Assembly (NCBI GenBank): GCA_011525385.1
Contig: WTGF01000081.1
Coordinates: 1 to 64,000, forward strand
Reading direction: 5' to 3'
DNA: 64,000 nucleotides
Source: Chloroflexota bacterium
GTDB taxonomy: Bacteria > Chloroflexota > Anaerolineae > Aggregatilineales > Phototrophicaceae
Each line of letters begins with the position of its first letter. Within the stretch, counting starts at the first letter, position 1. Of the stretch, positions 1 to 7,759 are shown one piece after another. The notes under the pieces are model-generated. The model did not search any database and had not been told where the DNA came from. It saw only the letters and a list, made by a program, of their open reading frames with translations. Both the position numbers and the translations under genes were made by a program.

Positions 1-10
1 CCAATGCATT

Positions 11-74
11 GGGATACTTCCCCCGTGAGGCGGGGGACCGAGGGGGCGCTGGGCCGGGGGATGGGGGTAGAAAA
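11..74 (+). repeat. partial copy of dispersed palindromic element (family 2)
   Basis: This segment is almost identical to the right-hand part of the elements at 19040-19303 (same orientation) and 32742-33028 (opposite orientation): a GATACTTCCCCCGT block, a G-rich run, then GATGGGG-TAGAAAA. The left part of the element would lie before the window, so its ends cannot be tested. No coding function is seen. Confidence 0.75.
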
Positions 75-114
75 GGCGGCATTTGGTCAGAGTGCCAGAC
101 AAGCCTTATTTGCG

Positions 115-813
115 CTAGCGATGGCGATCATGCCGCCTTTTGGCAGATCGACGCGCCTTTTGCTTTCGCTTATTGCGACGCCTCTTAGGTGTTTGACGGC
201 CTTTACCGGATCGCGCCGGATCGCGCTCGCCATCTGGCAGTTGGGGGAGCCCCGTCAGCGGCGCGTCTGTCCCAGGCGGGCCGCCCTCAGGATCTTGATC
301 AGCCCCGATCAGGAATGTCTCCAGCTTCTCCCGCACGCCAATACTTTGAAGCGCGCCGGGCTTTTCAGGACTGCCAGCTGCCCGGGGCGGGGCACTCGGC
401 AGGTTATCGTGGGCGACATATACGAGTCGGGCGGATTGTTCACTCTCCATTTGGGCGTTCGGCGGCAGATCTTCTAAGCTCTCCTCCAGTTGATGGGCTT
501 GATTGAGGAGGGTTGACAGGGCGTAGACGAGTTGGCTGACGGTGATACCTTCGTGCTCGCCGGATTTGAGTTTCTTCATGAAGTCGCGGGAGGTTTCGAA
601 CAGGTCTTTAAGCAGTTCGAGCTTGATGTTGGCGAAGTGGCGGTATTCGCGGTCTTCAAAACGGCGTCTGAGTTCCTTTTCGCTGGAGCGCCAGCCTCGC
701 AAGGTCTTGAGGGGGATCTTGAGTCGGTCTTTGACGCGGTGGAAGTCGCCGTCGAGTTGGTCGAGCAGGTTGAGGGCTTCGATTCTGGTATCGAGGCTGT
801 AGCTTGCTTGCAT
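115..813 (-). CDS. small helix-turn-helix-type protein, possibly terminase-small-subunit-like
   Basis: This 232-residue protein is not firmly recognised. Residues about 8-35 (TRIEALNLLDQLDGD..RVKDRLKIPLKTLRGW) look like the helix-turn-helix that opens phage small-terminase and transposase-type DNA-binding proteins. A helical segment rich in Lys, Arg and Glu follows to about residue 110, then a Pro-rich linker, and the last 30 residues are very basic. The start at 813 is chosen because GGAGG lies 7 bases upstream; an in-frame start at 849 lacks such a site. No terminase large subunit or other phage gene is next to it, so it may be a domesticated or orphan DNA-binding protein. The family assignment is inference from sequence pattern only. 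Confidence 0.6.
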   Translation of the reverse strand: MQASYSLDTRIEALNLLDQLDGDFHRVKDRLKIPLKTLRGWRSSEKELRRRFEDREYRHFANIKLELLKDLFETSRDFMKKLKSGEHEGITVSQLVYALSTLLNQAHQLEESLEDLPPNAQMESEQSARLVYVAHDNLPSAPPRAAGSPEKPGALQSIGVREKLETFLIGADQDPEGGPPGTDAPLTGLPQLPDGERDPARSGKGRQTPKRRRNKRKQKARRSAKRRHDRHR

Positions 814-981
814 GGTGTGGCCTCCATTTTGCTTCTGCGATGAAGGCACTGTAGCACAAATATTCTATGCAAAGGCGACTAAATGGTCGCGTTTTCAGCA
901 CTTTTTTGAACTAAAATGGTAGGGATGACCGGCGGTCAGTAGTGCCTGAAAGGCGTAAATGTCAGGGAATTGCTCATTTCC

Positions 982-1047
982 AAGCCCTCACCCCAAACCC
1001 CTCTCCCATAAAGGGTGCGCGTAGACACAGCACTACGAGAGGGGCTT
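982..1047. repeat. imperfect hairpin repeat with CGTAG module
   Basis: The unit starts AAGCCCTCACCCCAAACCCC and ends GAGAGGGGCTT, so its ends are partly complementary. The same CCCTCACCCCAAACCCCT core recurs at about 37196-37215. Inside, 1020-1037 reads CGTAG, eight bases, CTACG. Closely related modules occur at 9647-9673, 19319-19336 and 32944-32961. Confidence 0.65.
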
Positions 1048-1397
1048 ATGTTGCGGCGTATGTGCTTGGCGCGCCCGGGATCGTTATAGCATTTCCCGCT
1101 TTCCTGCCGACAGCCTGCTGCTGTCAACCCGGCCCGTCTTCAGCTTCCGATCTAGGGGATACCCCCCCCCCCCCGTATACATACTGTATCTATACTGTTC
1201 CCCAAAAACCCCGGAAAACTTTGCCGGGCGCGGATCAAACCGCCGCCGCGCCTGAGTCGATTGAACTACAAATGAATCAGTTTCAGTTTCAACACAAAGA
1301 CACGAAGGACGCAAGAAAAGGACTATTTCGCAGCTAATTCTCGGCGCCCGCGGTGGTAGTTTTTTGTTTCAACCGAAAAGGATACGCTATCGGTATC

Positions 1398-1662
1398 CAG
1401 GGCAATCGCATCAAAATGTGGCGACTGACATGGTACCAAATCGGACTGATTATTAACCACCGAGGGCACCGAGAACACCGAGAAAAGCAAAGAACATAGC
1501 TCATCTTATGTTTCAGGCTTGCTTTTCAACCACAAATGAAGTTTCGCTGGCAACCTCGCCGCATTCAGGTGATGGAATTAGAAGGACAACCGACATGAAA
1601 GCTTAAACTCGGTGCTCTCGGTGTTCTCGGTGGTAAAAAAGTTGTTTGATGCAATTGCCCTG
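1398..1662. mobile_element. 265-bp MITE-like element, copy 1
   Basis: The element is bounded by terminal inverted repeats (AGGGCAATCGCATCAAA at 1399-1415 and its near-complement at 1645-1661, 16 of 17 matching). An inner inverted repeat of about 27 bases (1456-1482 with 1608-1634, built from CACCGAG units) would let the whole unit fold back. It is about 90% identical by eye to 34160-34424, exactly the same length, and encodes no transposase. The flanks 1387-1397 and 1663-1673 agree at 8 of 11 positions, which could be a decayed target duplication. Its right end lies 20 bases before the -35 box at 1682. Confidence 0.85.
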
Positions 1663-1681
1663 CTGCCGATATCCGGCGCGC

Positions 1682-1710
1682 TTGGTTATCCGACGCGGAT
1701 AGTCTACAAT
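1682..1710 (+). promoter_or_regulatory. sigma-70-type promoter for the binding-protein gene
   Basis: TTGGTT (1682-1687) and TACAAT (1705-1710) are separated by exactly 17 bases. They lie 70 bases before the start codon at 1780, which is itself preceded by a good CGGAGGAA ribosome site. Function is inferred from spacing and consensus. Confidence 0.55.
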
Positions 1711-1779
1711 AGGTGCTGTCTGGCTGTTGGCCAGGCAGTTGCGATTTTATTCGAATCGAGAAAATACGGAGGAATATAG

Positions 1780-3462
1780 ATGAAAAAGCACTATCGCTTG
1801 TCCACGCTCTTTGGAATCCTGCTGGTCATGGCGCTGTTCTTAATCGCGCCTGTGGCCCAGGCACAGGACATGTTGAGCTTCGCGGCTGAGGATTGCGACT
1901 ACGGCGGCAACCTTAAATCGGTTGAAGCTGTTGACGAACTCACTGTTGTAATCACGCTTTGCAACACGGACGCTCTTTTCGAGCAGAAAGTTGCCAGCCT
2001 AGGTCTGTCTATTCATCCCGCCGAATACGTCAACGCCACCGGTGGCGAGGGGGATTTGCTGACCCATGCCATCGGCACCGGTCCATTGAAGTTGGTCAAC
2101 TGGGACCAGGGCAACGAGATCGTCTTCGAGCGCTACGATGATTATTGGGGCGAGCCCTCCATCGAGCAGACGGTTATCTTGCGCTGGAATTCGGAAGCGG
2201 CGGCCCGCGCTACCGAGCTGCGCGCGGGCACCATCGACGGCATGAAATTCGCCAATCCTCATGATATCCCGGTCTTCCGCGCCGATCCCAATTTCAACCT
2301 GATCGATATCCCGCCTTTGACCGGCGTCTATGTCGCCATGAGCAATTATTTCGAGCCGCTCAACGATGTGCGCGTGCGCAAAGCCATCGCCATGGGCATC
2401 GATCGCCAGCGCATCGTCGATAACTTCTTCCCGCCCGGTTCGCCCCTGACGCCCGACTTCGCTCCGCCCGCTGTCTTCGGCCATGTTTCCGAAGGTGGCG
2501 TGCCCGGCTTCGACCAAGACGCTGCCAAAGCCCTGCTTGAAGAGGCGGCCGCCGATCTCGGCTTTGAACTGCCGCTGGATTCCCTGGTCGATACCCGCAC
2601 GGGCGAAGACCGCGCCCTGACCCTGACCTGGCGTGATGTCGTCCGTGGTTATTTGCCGAATCCGGGCATCATCGCCAACGATGTCGCTGCGCAACTGGCG
2701 GATATCGGCGTCATCGCCGATGTTCAGGTGGTTGAATCCGGTACCTTCCTGGCCTCGGCCAATGCCGGCAACGAGCCGCTGCATATCCTCGGCTGGCATG
2801 CCGATTTCCCGGACGCCTCCAATTTCTACAGTTGCTGCTTTGGTCCCAACAATACCCAGTTGGGTGTACCGAATCCCGCGCTGTACGAGCCTTTGGTCGC
2901 TGCTTCGCAAGTGCTCGACCCCGAAGAGCGTATGGGATATTTCCGGCAAGTGGCTGATGCCATGGCTGAACATGTGCCTTGGGTGCCCTTCGGCCACGCC
3001 GGCGCCGCTGATGTCTGGCAGGTGCGCATGATTGGCGTTCATCCAGGCTTGCTCGACGGCACGGAAGAATTTTCACGTATTGAAGATCCTGACGACGACA
3101 ATGTCATCTACATGCAGAATGCCGAGCCGATCTCGCTCTACTGCAACGATACCTGGGATGGCGAGACCTTCCGCGCTTGTCACCAGGTGAGCGAAGCCTT
3201 GCTCGATTTCGAGCGCGGCGGCGTCGCTGTGATACCTGGCTTGGCGGAAACCTGGTCAGTTTCGGATGATGGATTGGTCTGGACATTCAACTTGCGCGAA
3301 GGCGTCCTCTTCCACGACGGCTCCAGCCTCGACGCCAACGACGTAGTTGTATCCTGGCAAGCGCCGGCCGACTGCGCCAGCCCCAACCACACCGGGACCG
3401 GTCAAGCCTTTGCCATCTACAAGTCCATCTTCCAGCAGTTCATCAATGCCGATCAGTGCTAG
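1780..3462 (+). CDS. peptide-type ABC transporter substrate-binding protein, circularly permuted
   Basis: This is an extracellular solute-binding protein of family 5 (Opp/Dpp/nickel type), 560 residues, with a clear signal peptide ending near AQAQD. The family motifs are in an unusual order. The mature chain begins with SVEAVDELTVVITLCN, GTGPLKLVNWDQG, the DYWG strand, DVRVRKAIAMGIDRQ, and the lobe-II segments ending near residue 430. It then finishes with PISLYCNDTWDGE, VIPGLAETWSVSDDGLVWTF, LREGVLFHDGSSLDANDVVVSW and ADCASPNHTGTGQAF. In the usual family that last block is at the N terminus. The paralogue at 49906 keeps the usual order. There is no frameshift or stop at the join. The ribosome site is GGAGGA, 7 bases from ATG. 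The neighbouring permeases are on the opposite strand and face it. Ligand unknown. Confidence 0.9.
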   Translation: MKKHYRLSTLFGILLVMALFLIAPVAQAQDMLSFAAEDCDYGGNLKSVEAVDELTVVITLCNTDALFEQKVASLGLSIHPAEYVNATGGEGDLLTHAIGTGPLKLVNWDQGNEIVFERYDDYWGEPSIEQTVILRWNSEAAARATELRAGTIDGMKFANPHDIPVFRADPNFNLIDIPPLTGVYVAMSNYFEPLNDVRVRKAIAMGIDRQRIVDNFFPPGSPLTPDFAPPAVFGHVSEGGVPGFDQDAAKALLEEAAADLGFELPLDSLVDTRTGEDRALTLTWRDVVRGYLPNPGIIANDVAAQLADIGVIADVQVVESGTFLASANAGNEPLHILGWHADFPDASNFYSCCFGPNNTQLGVPNPALYEPLVAASQVLDPEERMGYFRQVADAMAEHVPWVPFGHAGAADVWQVRMIGVHPGLLDGTEEFSRIEDPDDDNVIYMQNAEPISLYCNDTWDGETFRACHQVSEALLDFERGGVAVIPGLAETWSVSDDGLVWTFNLREGVLFHDGSSLDANDVVVSWQAPADCASPNHTGTGQAFAIYKSIFQQFINADQC

Positions 3463-3492
3463 GCACAGATAGCTAAAACAGAAGTATGGTAC

Positions 3493-3526
3493 AAGCGCCG
3501 GGCATCATGTCCGGCGCTTTTCTTTT
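3493..3526. terminator. intrinsic terminator between convergent genes
   Basis: A 9-bp perfect stem (AAGCGCCGG with CCGGCGCTT) and a 9-base loop are followed on the plus strand by TTCTTTTCT. It lies 31 bases after the binding-protein stop and just past the end of the opposing permease gene, so it probably ends plus-strand transcription and may serve both directions. Confidence 0.75.
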
Positions 3527-3544
3527 CTGAACGTCGTGGAAGAC

Positions 3545-4483
3545 TTAGTTTCGGTTCAGGCGCGGATCCAGCGCGTCGCGCATGCCGTCACCGAGCAAGT
3601 TGAAGCCGAGCACGGTGATCATGATGGCGATGCCCGGGAAGAAGACCAGGTGCGGCGATGTAAAGAGGTAGTTGCGGGATTCGCTCAGGATCTGTCCCCA
3701 CTCCGGTGTTGGCGGCTGGGCGCCCAAGCCAAGGAAGGAGAGGGCCGCCGCGTCGAGGATAGCGGTTCCGACTCCCAGCGTACCCTGCACAACGATGGGC
3801 GTGATTGAATTGGGCAGGATGTGGCCGAGAACGATGCGCAGCGGGCTCGCGCCCAGCGCTTGTTCAGCGATCACAAATTCCTGTTCCTTGATCGAGAGCA
3901 CGCTGGCGCGCGACAGCCGGGCGTATTGCGGAATAAAGGTGATCGTGATGCCCAAAAGCGCGTTGGTCAAGCCCGGCCCCAGGATCGTCACGATCGATAT
4001 CGCCAGCAGCAAGGCGGGAAAGGCCAGGACCACGTCCATCAAACGCATGATCACATTGTCAACTCTGCCGCCCAGGAATCCGGCGGTGATGCCCAGGGCC
4101 GTGCCGGCGATGATCGACAGGCTGATCGTGATGATCCCGACTGACAGCGACGTGCGCGTGCCGTAAATGACACGGCTGTACAGATCGCGCGCATTCAGGT
4201 CCAGTCCCAGGATGTGGATGGGGTCTTCACAGCCGAACAAGGGAATGCAGGGTGGCTTGCTTGGCAGGCGCCCGGTCTCGCCCGGGACGCCGATCATGGT
4301 CTTGATCGGATCATGCGTGGCGATGAGCGGCGCCGCGATAGCCGTCAATACCAGCAGGCCGATGATGCCCATACCCAGAATCGCTGAGGGATTGCGCAAA
4401 AGGTTGCGCAGCGCTTCCAGCCACAAATTGGACGAGCGATAGCGGTCGGTCGGCGTTAGGCTGGCGGGTTCGGCGTTTGCCAT
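3545..4483 (-). CDS. ABC transporter permease, DppC/OppC type
   Basis: The 312-residue inner-membrane permease has about six membrane spans, with the OppC-type N terminus (WLEALRNLLRNPSAILGMGIIGLLVL) preceding the first. A long extracellular loop contains CIPLFGCEDPIHILGLDLNARDLYSRVIYGTRTSL, the usual DppC signature. The cytoplasmic EAA-like loop (EQALGASPLRIVLGHILPNS) would contact the ATPase. It starts 23 bases after the DppB-type gene, so the two are one transcription unit. No ATPase gene is in the window near this pair, so the transporter must borrow one or have it elsewhere. It converges on the permuted binding protein, a plausible but unproven partner. Confidence 0.93.
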   Translation of the reverse strand: MANAEPASLTPTDRYRSSNLWLEALRNLLRNPSAILGMGIIGLLVLTAIAAPLIATHDPIKTMIGVPGETGRLPSKPPCIPLFGCEDPIHILGLDLNARDLYSRVIYGTRTSLSVGIITISLSIIAGTALGITAGFLGGRVDNVIMRLMDVVLAFPALLLAISIVTILGPGLTNALLGITITFIPQYARLSRASVLSIKEQEFVIAEQALGASPLRIVLGHILPNSITPIVVQGTLGVGTAILDAAALSFLGLGAQPPTPEWGQILSESRNYLFTSPHLVFFPGIAIMITVLGFNLLGDGMRDALDPRLNRN

Positions 4484-4506
4484 ATATTTTGTCCTGCGAA
4501 TAGTGA

Positions 4507-5583
4507 TCAGTTGAAGCGGATGCGCGGATCCAAATAGCCGTACATGATGTCCACCACCATGTTGATGATGACGAATCCAGCGGCAATGACCACGGTGAAG
4601 CCTTGCACGAGTGTGTAATCCCGCGAAGTGATGCTGTCGACAAGCGTGCGTCCGACGCCGGTCAAGCTGAAGATCGTCTCGGTGAGTACCGCCCCGCTGA
4701 TCACCAGACCAAAATTCAAGCCGATCACGGTTATGACCGGCAGCATGGCGTTCTTCAGGGCGTGTTTGCCAACGACGCTGCGTTCTCGCAAGCCTTTGGC
4801 GCGCGCTGTTCGCACATAGTCTTGGTTGAGCACTTCCAGGACACTGGAGCGGCTCATGCGCGCGATGATGGCCAGGGGAATCGTGCCCACCGCGACAGCG
4901 GGCAAAATCAAATGGCGGATGGCGTCCACAAATAGCTCGCCATTGAGCGTAAGCACGGCGTTAAGCGTATTGATGCGCGACAAGAATATCAGGATGCCCG
5001 CCGGTTCCTGGCCCTCCGTCACCCATCCCATGTACTCGTAAAAGGGGAGCGGATTGGCGCCCGGCGTCAAACGGCCGGAGGGCGGCAGCGCCAAGGGCGT
5101 ATCTTTGAGCAAGACTGCGAACAGATAGGCGAGCATGAGCCCGAGCCAAAATACCGGCATCGACACGCCGATATTGGCGCCCACCATCGTGCCGACATCC
5201 AGGATTGATTTGTGTCGATAGGCGCTCAGGACGCCAAGCGGTACGCCGACAGTGATGGCGAAGAGCAGCGCAAACAAGCCCAACTCGACGGTAGTCGGCA
5301 AGCGTTCAACCAAGAGTTCCATGACCGGTCGGTGAAAGCGCATCGAATCACCCAGATCGCCTTGGGAAAAATTGCGCAGGTACACGAGAAACTGGATCGG
5401 AAGCGGTTGATCCAGTCCGTTGCGCCGGAAGAATGACTCACAGACTTCCTTGGAGGCGCGTTCGCCCAGCACTGCTATGCAGGGATCACCGGGAATGGCG
5501 CGCGCCAAGATGAATGTCACCACCAGGATGCCCAGCAGCACGGGGATGGAAAATGTCAAGCGCTTCAAGACAAAGGTCAGCAT
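4507..5583 (-). CDS. ABC transporter permease, DppB/OppB type
   Basis: The 358-residue membrane protein opens with the DppB hallmark (FVLKRLTFSIPVLLGILVVTFILARAIPGDPC), then GLDQPLPIQFLVYLRNFSQGDLGDSMRFHRPV, and has about six spans. The EAA loop RTARAKGLRERSVVGKHALKNAMLP is intact. It is longer than a typical DppB (about 310-340) because of an extended extracytoplasmic loop around residues 165-205. It is the first gene of the permease pair and lies 69 bases after the glycerol kinase stop, so co-transcription from glpK is possible. The ligand cannot be deduced. Confidence 0.93.
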   Translation of the reverse strand: MLTFVLKRLTFSIPVLLGILVVTFILARAIPGDPCIAVLGERASKEVCESFFRRNGLDQPLPIQFLVYLRNFSQGDLGDSMRFHRPVMELLVERLPTTVELGLFALLFAITVGVPLGVLSAYRHKSILDVGTMVGANIGVSMPVFWLGLMLAYLFAVLLKDTPLALPPSGRLTPGANPLPFYEYMGWVTEGQEPAGILIFLSRINTLNAVLTLNGELFVDAIRHLILPAVAVGTIPLAIIARMSRSSVLEVLNQDYVRTARAKGLRERSVVGKHALKNAMLPVITVIGLNFGLVISGAVLTETIFSLTGVGRTLVDSITSRDYTLVQGFTVVIAAGFVIINMVVDIMYGYLDPRIRFN

Positions 5584-5652
5584 AAGGCCTATCCACCAGG
5601 CGCAGCGGGACTGCGCGTGAACCCTGGGAGCATGTCGACGATCATGACAGAT

Positions 5653-7137
5653 TTATTCATCGGCCCAGGCTCGCGCTCTCTCCACCGCGGCTTGCCATCC
5701 GGCATAGAGGGCGTCGCGTCGGTCGGCGGACATCCGCGGTTCAAAGGTCCGTTCCAGTTGCCATTGCGTTGCGATCTCGTCTTGCGATTCCCAAATGCCG
5801 GTCGCCAAGCCGGCCAGGTAGGCAGCGCCGAGCGCCGTAGTTTCGGTAACGCGCGGGCGCTGCACCGGGACGCCAAGAATGTCGGCCTGGAACTGCATCA
5901 AGAAGTTGTTGGCGACTGCGCCGCCGTCGACGCGCAGCGCTTCCAAAGCCAGTCCCGAGTCGGCCGACATGGCTGCGACGACATCGCGACTTTGATAGGC
6001 TATGGACTCCAATGTCGCGCGCACGATCTGCGCTTTGCCGCTGCCGCGCGTCAGACCGACGATTGCGCCGCGCGCGTATTGGTCCCAGTAGGGCGCGCCC
6101 AGGCCGACAAATGCCGGTACCAGGTAAACGCCGTCGCTGGAGTCGATGCTGGTTGCGATGGCCTCGCTTTCGGCGGCAGTATCAATCAAGCTCATCTCGT
6201 CGCGCAGCCACTGTACAGCAGCGCCCGCGACAAATATGCTTCCCTCCAGGGCATACTGCGTGGGCTGATCAGCGACTTCCCAGGCGATGGTACTCAGCAG
6301 ATTGTTGGAGGATCGCTGTGGACGCGCGCCGGTATTCATCAACATGAAGCAGCCGGTGCCATAAGTATTTTTGGCCATGCCCGCGTCATAGGCGGCTTGG
6401 CCGAAGGTCGCGGCCTGCTGATCGCCGGCCATTCCGGCGATCGCTATCGCTTTGCCAAAGCAACTGGCATCGGTCTCGCCATAGACCTGGCTGCTGGGTC
6501 GAACTTCTGGCAAGAGTGCGCGCGGGATATCGAGCCGATCCAAGATGGCATGCGACCAATCCCCGCTGTGAATATCAAAAAGCATGGTTCTCGCCGCGTT
6601 GCTGACGTCGGTGATATGCGCGCGTCCGCCCGTCAGTCTCCACACCAGAAAGCTGTCGACGGTGCCAAATGCCAATTCGCCAGCGGCGGCTCGTTCGCGC
6701 GCGCCGGCGACGTTGTCCAACAGCCACTTGACTTTGGTTCCGGAAAAATAGGCGTCTGTGACCAGACCGGTATGCTGCAGAATGGTGCGGTCGAATCCCT
6801 CGGCCTTTAATTCGTCGCAAAGGGCGGCGGTACGGCGATCTTGCCAGACGATGGCGTTATGGATTGGCTCGCCGGTTTGCCTGTCCCAGATTATCGTTGT
6901 CTCGCGCTGATTGGTGATGCCGATCGCGGCTATCGACTCCGGATCGTCGGCGACATCTTGCGCGACTTTGAGTTGTGACGCCCATATCTCGTTCGCGTCG
7001 TGCTCGACCCAGCCCGGTCTGGGATAAATCTGCCTGAACTCCTGCTGCGCGCTGCGGACGCTGTTGCCGTCGCGATCGAATACGATCGCGCGCGAGGAGG
7101 TGGTGCCTTGGTCCAGCGAAAGGATGAATTCTGCCAT
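5653..7137 (-). CDS. glpK: glycerol kinase
   Basis: GlpK phosphorylates glycerol with ATP to glycerol 3-phosphate in the cytoplasm. The 494-residue length and motifs fit the FGGY-kinase family: the phosphate-binding [16 protein letters not shown] at the N terminus, [11 protein letters not shown], the substrate loop [30 protein letters not shown], and the C-terminal ATPase motif [21 protein letters not shown]. The start ATG at 7137 precedes the canonical first strand. A possible -10 box (TACAAT) lies on the minus strand at 7182-7187, without a clear -35. The permease pair follows on the same strand after 69 bases, which could mean uptake of a glycerol-containing compound, but that is inference. 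No glpF or glpD is nearby. Confidence 0.97.
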   Translation of the reverse strand: MAEFILSLDQGTTSSRAIVFDRDGNSVRSAQQEFRQIYPRPGWVEHDANEIWASQLKVAQDVADDPESIAAIGITNQRETTIIWDRQTGEPIHNAIVWQDRRTAALCDELKAEGFDRTILQHTGLVTDAYFSGTKVKWLLDNVAGARERAAAGELAFGTVDSFLVWRLTGGRAHITDVSNAARTMLFDIHSGDWSHAILDRLDIPRALLPEVRPSSQVYGETDASCFGKAIAIAGMAGDQQAATFGQAAYDAGMAKNTYGTGCFMLMNTGARPQRSSNNLLSTIAWEVADQPTQYALEGSIFVAGAAVQWLRDEMSLIDTAAESEAIATSIDSSDGVYLVPAFVGLGAPYWDQYARGAIVGLTRGSGKAQIVRATLESIAYQSRDVVAAMSADSGLALEALRVDGGAVANNFLMQFQADILGVPVQRPRVTETTALGAAYLAGLATGIWESQDEIATQWQLERTFEPRMSADRRDALYAGWQAAVERARAWADE

Positions 7138-7300
7138 AAGCGAGGGCGTCCCTTACCTGTTAGCCTGAGAACGATGTCACCATTGTAGCTTAAAGCGGGC
7201 AATCGGTCTTGTTCCGAACTCCCTCGCGCTTGTGATAGATGGGTTAATTCGCGCAATGTCTAGCGACGATGGATTCCAGCGGGGCGAAGCGTGGGGGCAG

Positions 7301-7738
7301 TTAACGTTTGCGATGCCGGGCGCCAACGCAGACCCCGAAGAGCAGGCTCAGTCCGAGACCGATCAATCCACCCGCCAGGGACCAGGGCGGCAGCCGTTCC
7401 AGCGTCGCGATAATCAATTCCGGCGGGTAATCCGGGAAGATATGGCCATGGCGCAAATCTTTCAGAAGCATGAGCAGAGCTGCGAAGAAGCTTGTAAACG
7501 CGCCGGAGCATATCCCAGCGAGTATTCCCAAATGCACAGAGAGCTTTCCAGTTGCCCTGATATCCAAGCGCCGTCGCAGGAAAATGAGCCACCAGACAGT
7601 TGTGCCGGCCAGGATCAATCCAAGCGCCGTGACTACAACGACATCGTTGTCTTCTTTGCCCAACCAGAAGAATAGCGCAATACCAAGCAAGATGAGCCAA
7701 AGCCGGAAACCGGTATTTCTTTGTCGCTGGTCAGTCAT
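7301..7738 (-). CDS. small four-span membrane protein, unknown function
   Basis: The 145-residue protein is hydrophobic throughout with four likely spans: about 12-28 (LWLILLGIALFFWLG), 34-55, 67-92 and 117-140. The N terminus is polar (MTDQRQRNTG) and the C terminus ends in ARHRKR, consistent with cytoplasmic positive ends. No family is recognised. It starts 21 bases after the GH13 stop on the same strand and is probably co-transcribed with that gene. Confidence 0.7.
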   Translation of the reverse strand: MTDQRQRNTGFRLWLILLGIALFFWLGKEDNDVVVVTALGLILAGTTVWWLIFLRRRLDIRATGKLSVHLGILAGICSGAFTSFFAALLMLLKDLRHGHIFPDYPPELIIATLERLPPWSLAGGLIGLGLSLLFGVCVGARHRKR

Positions 7739-7759
7739 TGCCAGTCCTTGGCGGTCGCG

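Larger units (their letters stand above)
814..1779. other. gene-free, repeat-rich intergenic region
   Basis: No convincing gene is present. The stretch holds a CCCTCACCCC...GAGGGGCTT repeat (982-1047) with a CGTAG/CTACG mini-hairpin inside, a run of 13 C residues (1162-1174), a complete 265-bp inverted-repeat element (1398-1662), and a promoter candidate for the binding-protein gene (1682-1710). Open frames through here follow the repeats and have no recognisable protein content. Confidence 0.7.

Noticed and set aside
942..1337. 131-codon frame in the first intergenic region
   Set aside because: It runs through a hairpin repeat and the C13 tract; the peptide has Pro and Cys runs from those repeats.
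1999..3042. Long open frame on the minus strand opposite the binding protein (347 codons)
   Set aside because: It is a shadow of the plus-strand gene caused by GC-biased third positions; it has no domain pattern, signal or ribosome site.
1780..3462. Explanation of the permuted binding protein as a frameshifted or truncated pair of genes
   Set aside because: The frame is continuous, has one signal peptide, all family blocks once each, one promoter and a terminator right after the stop; a fusion of two partial genes would be expected to duplicate or lose blocks.
5617..6810. 397-codon plus-strand frame opposite glpK
   Set aside because: It is antisense to a highly conserved glycerol kinase and has low-complexity, non-family composition.
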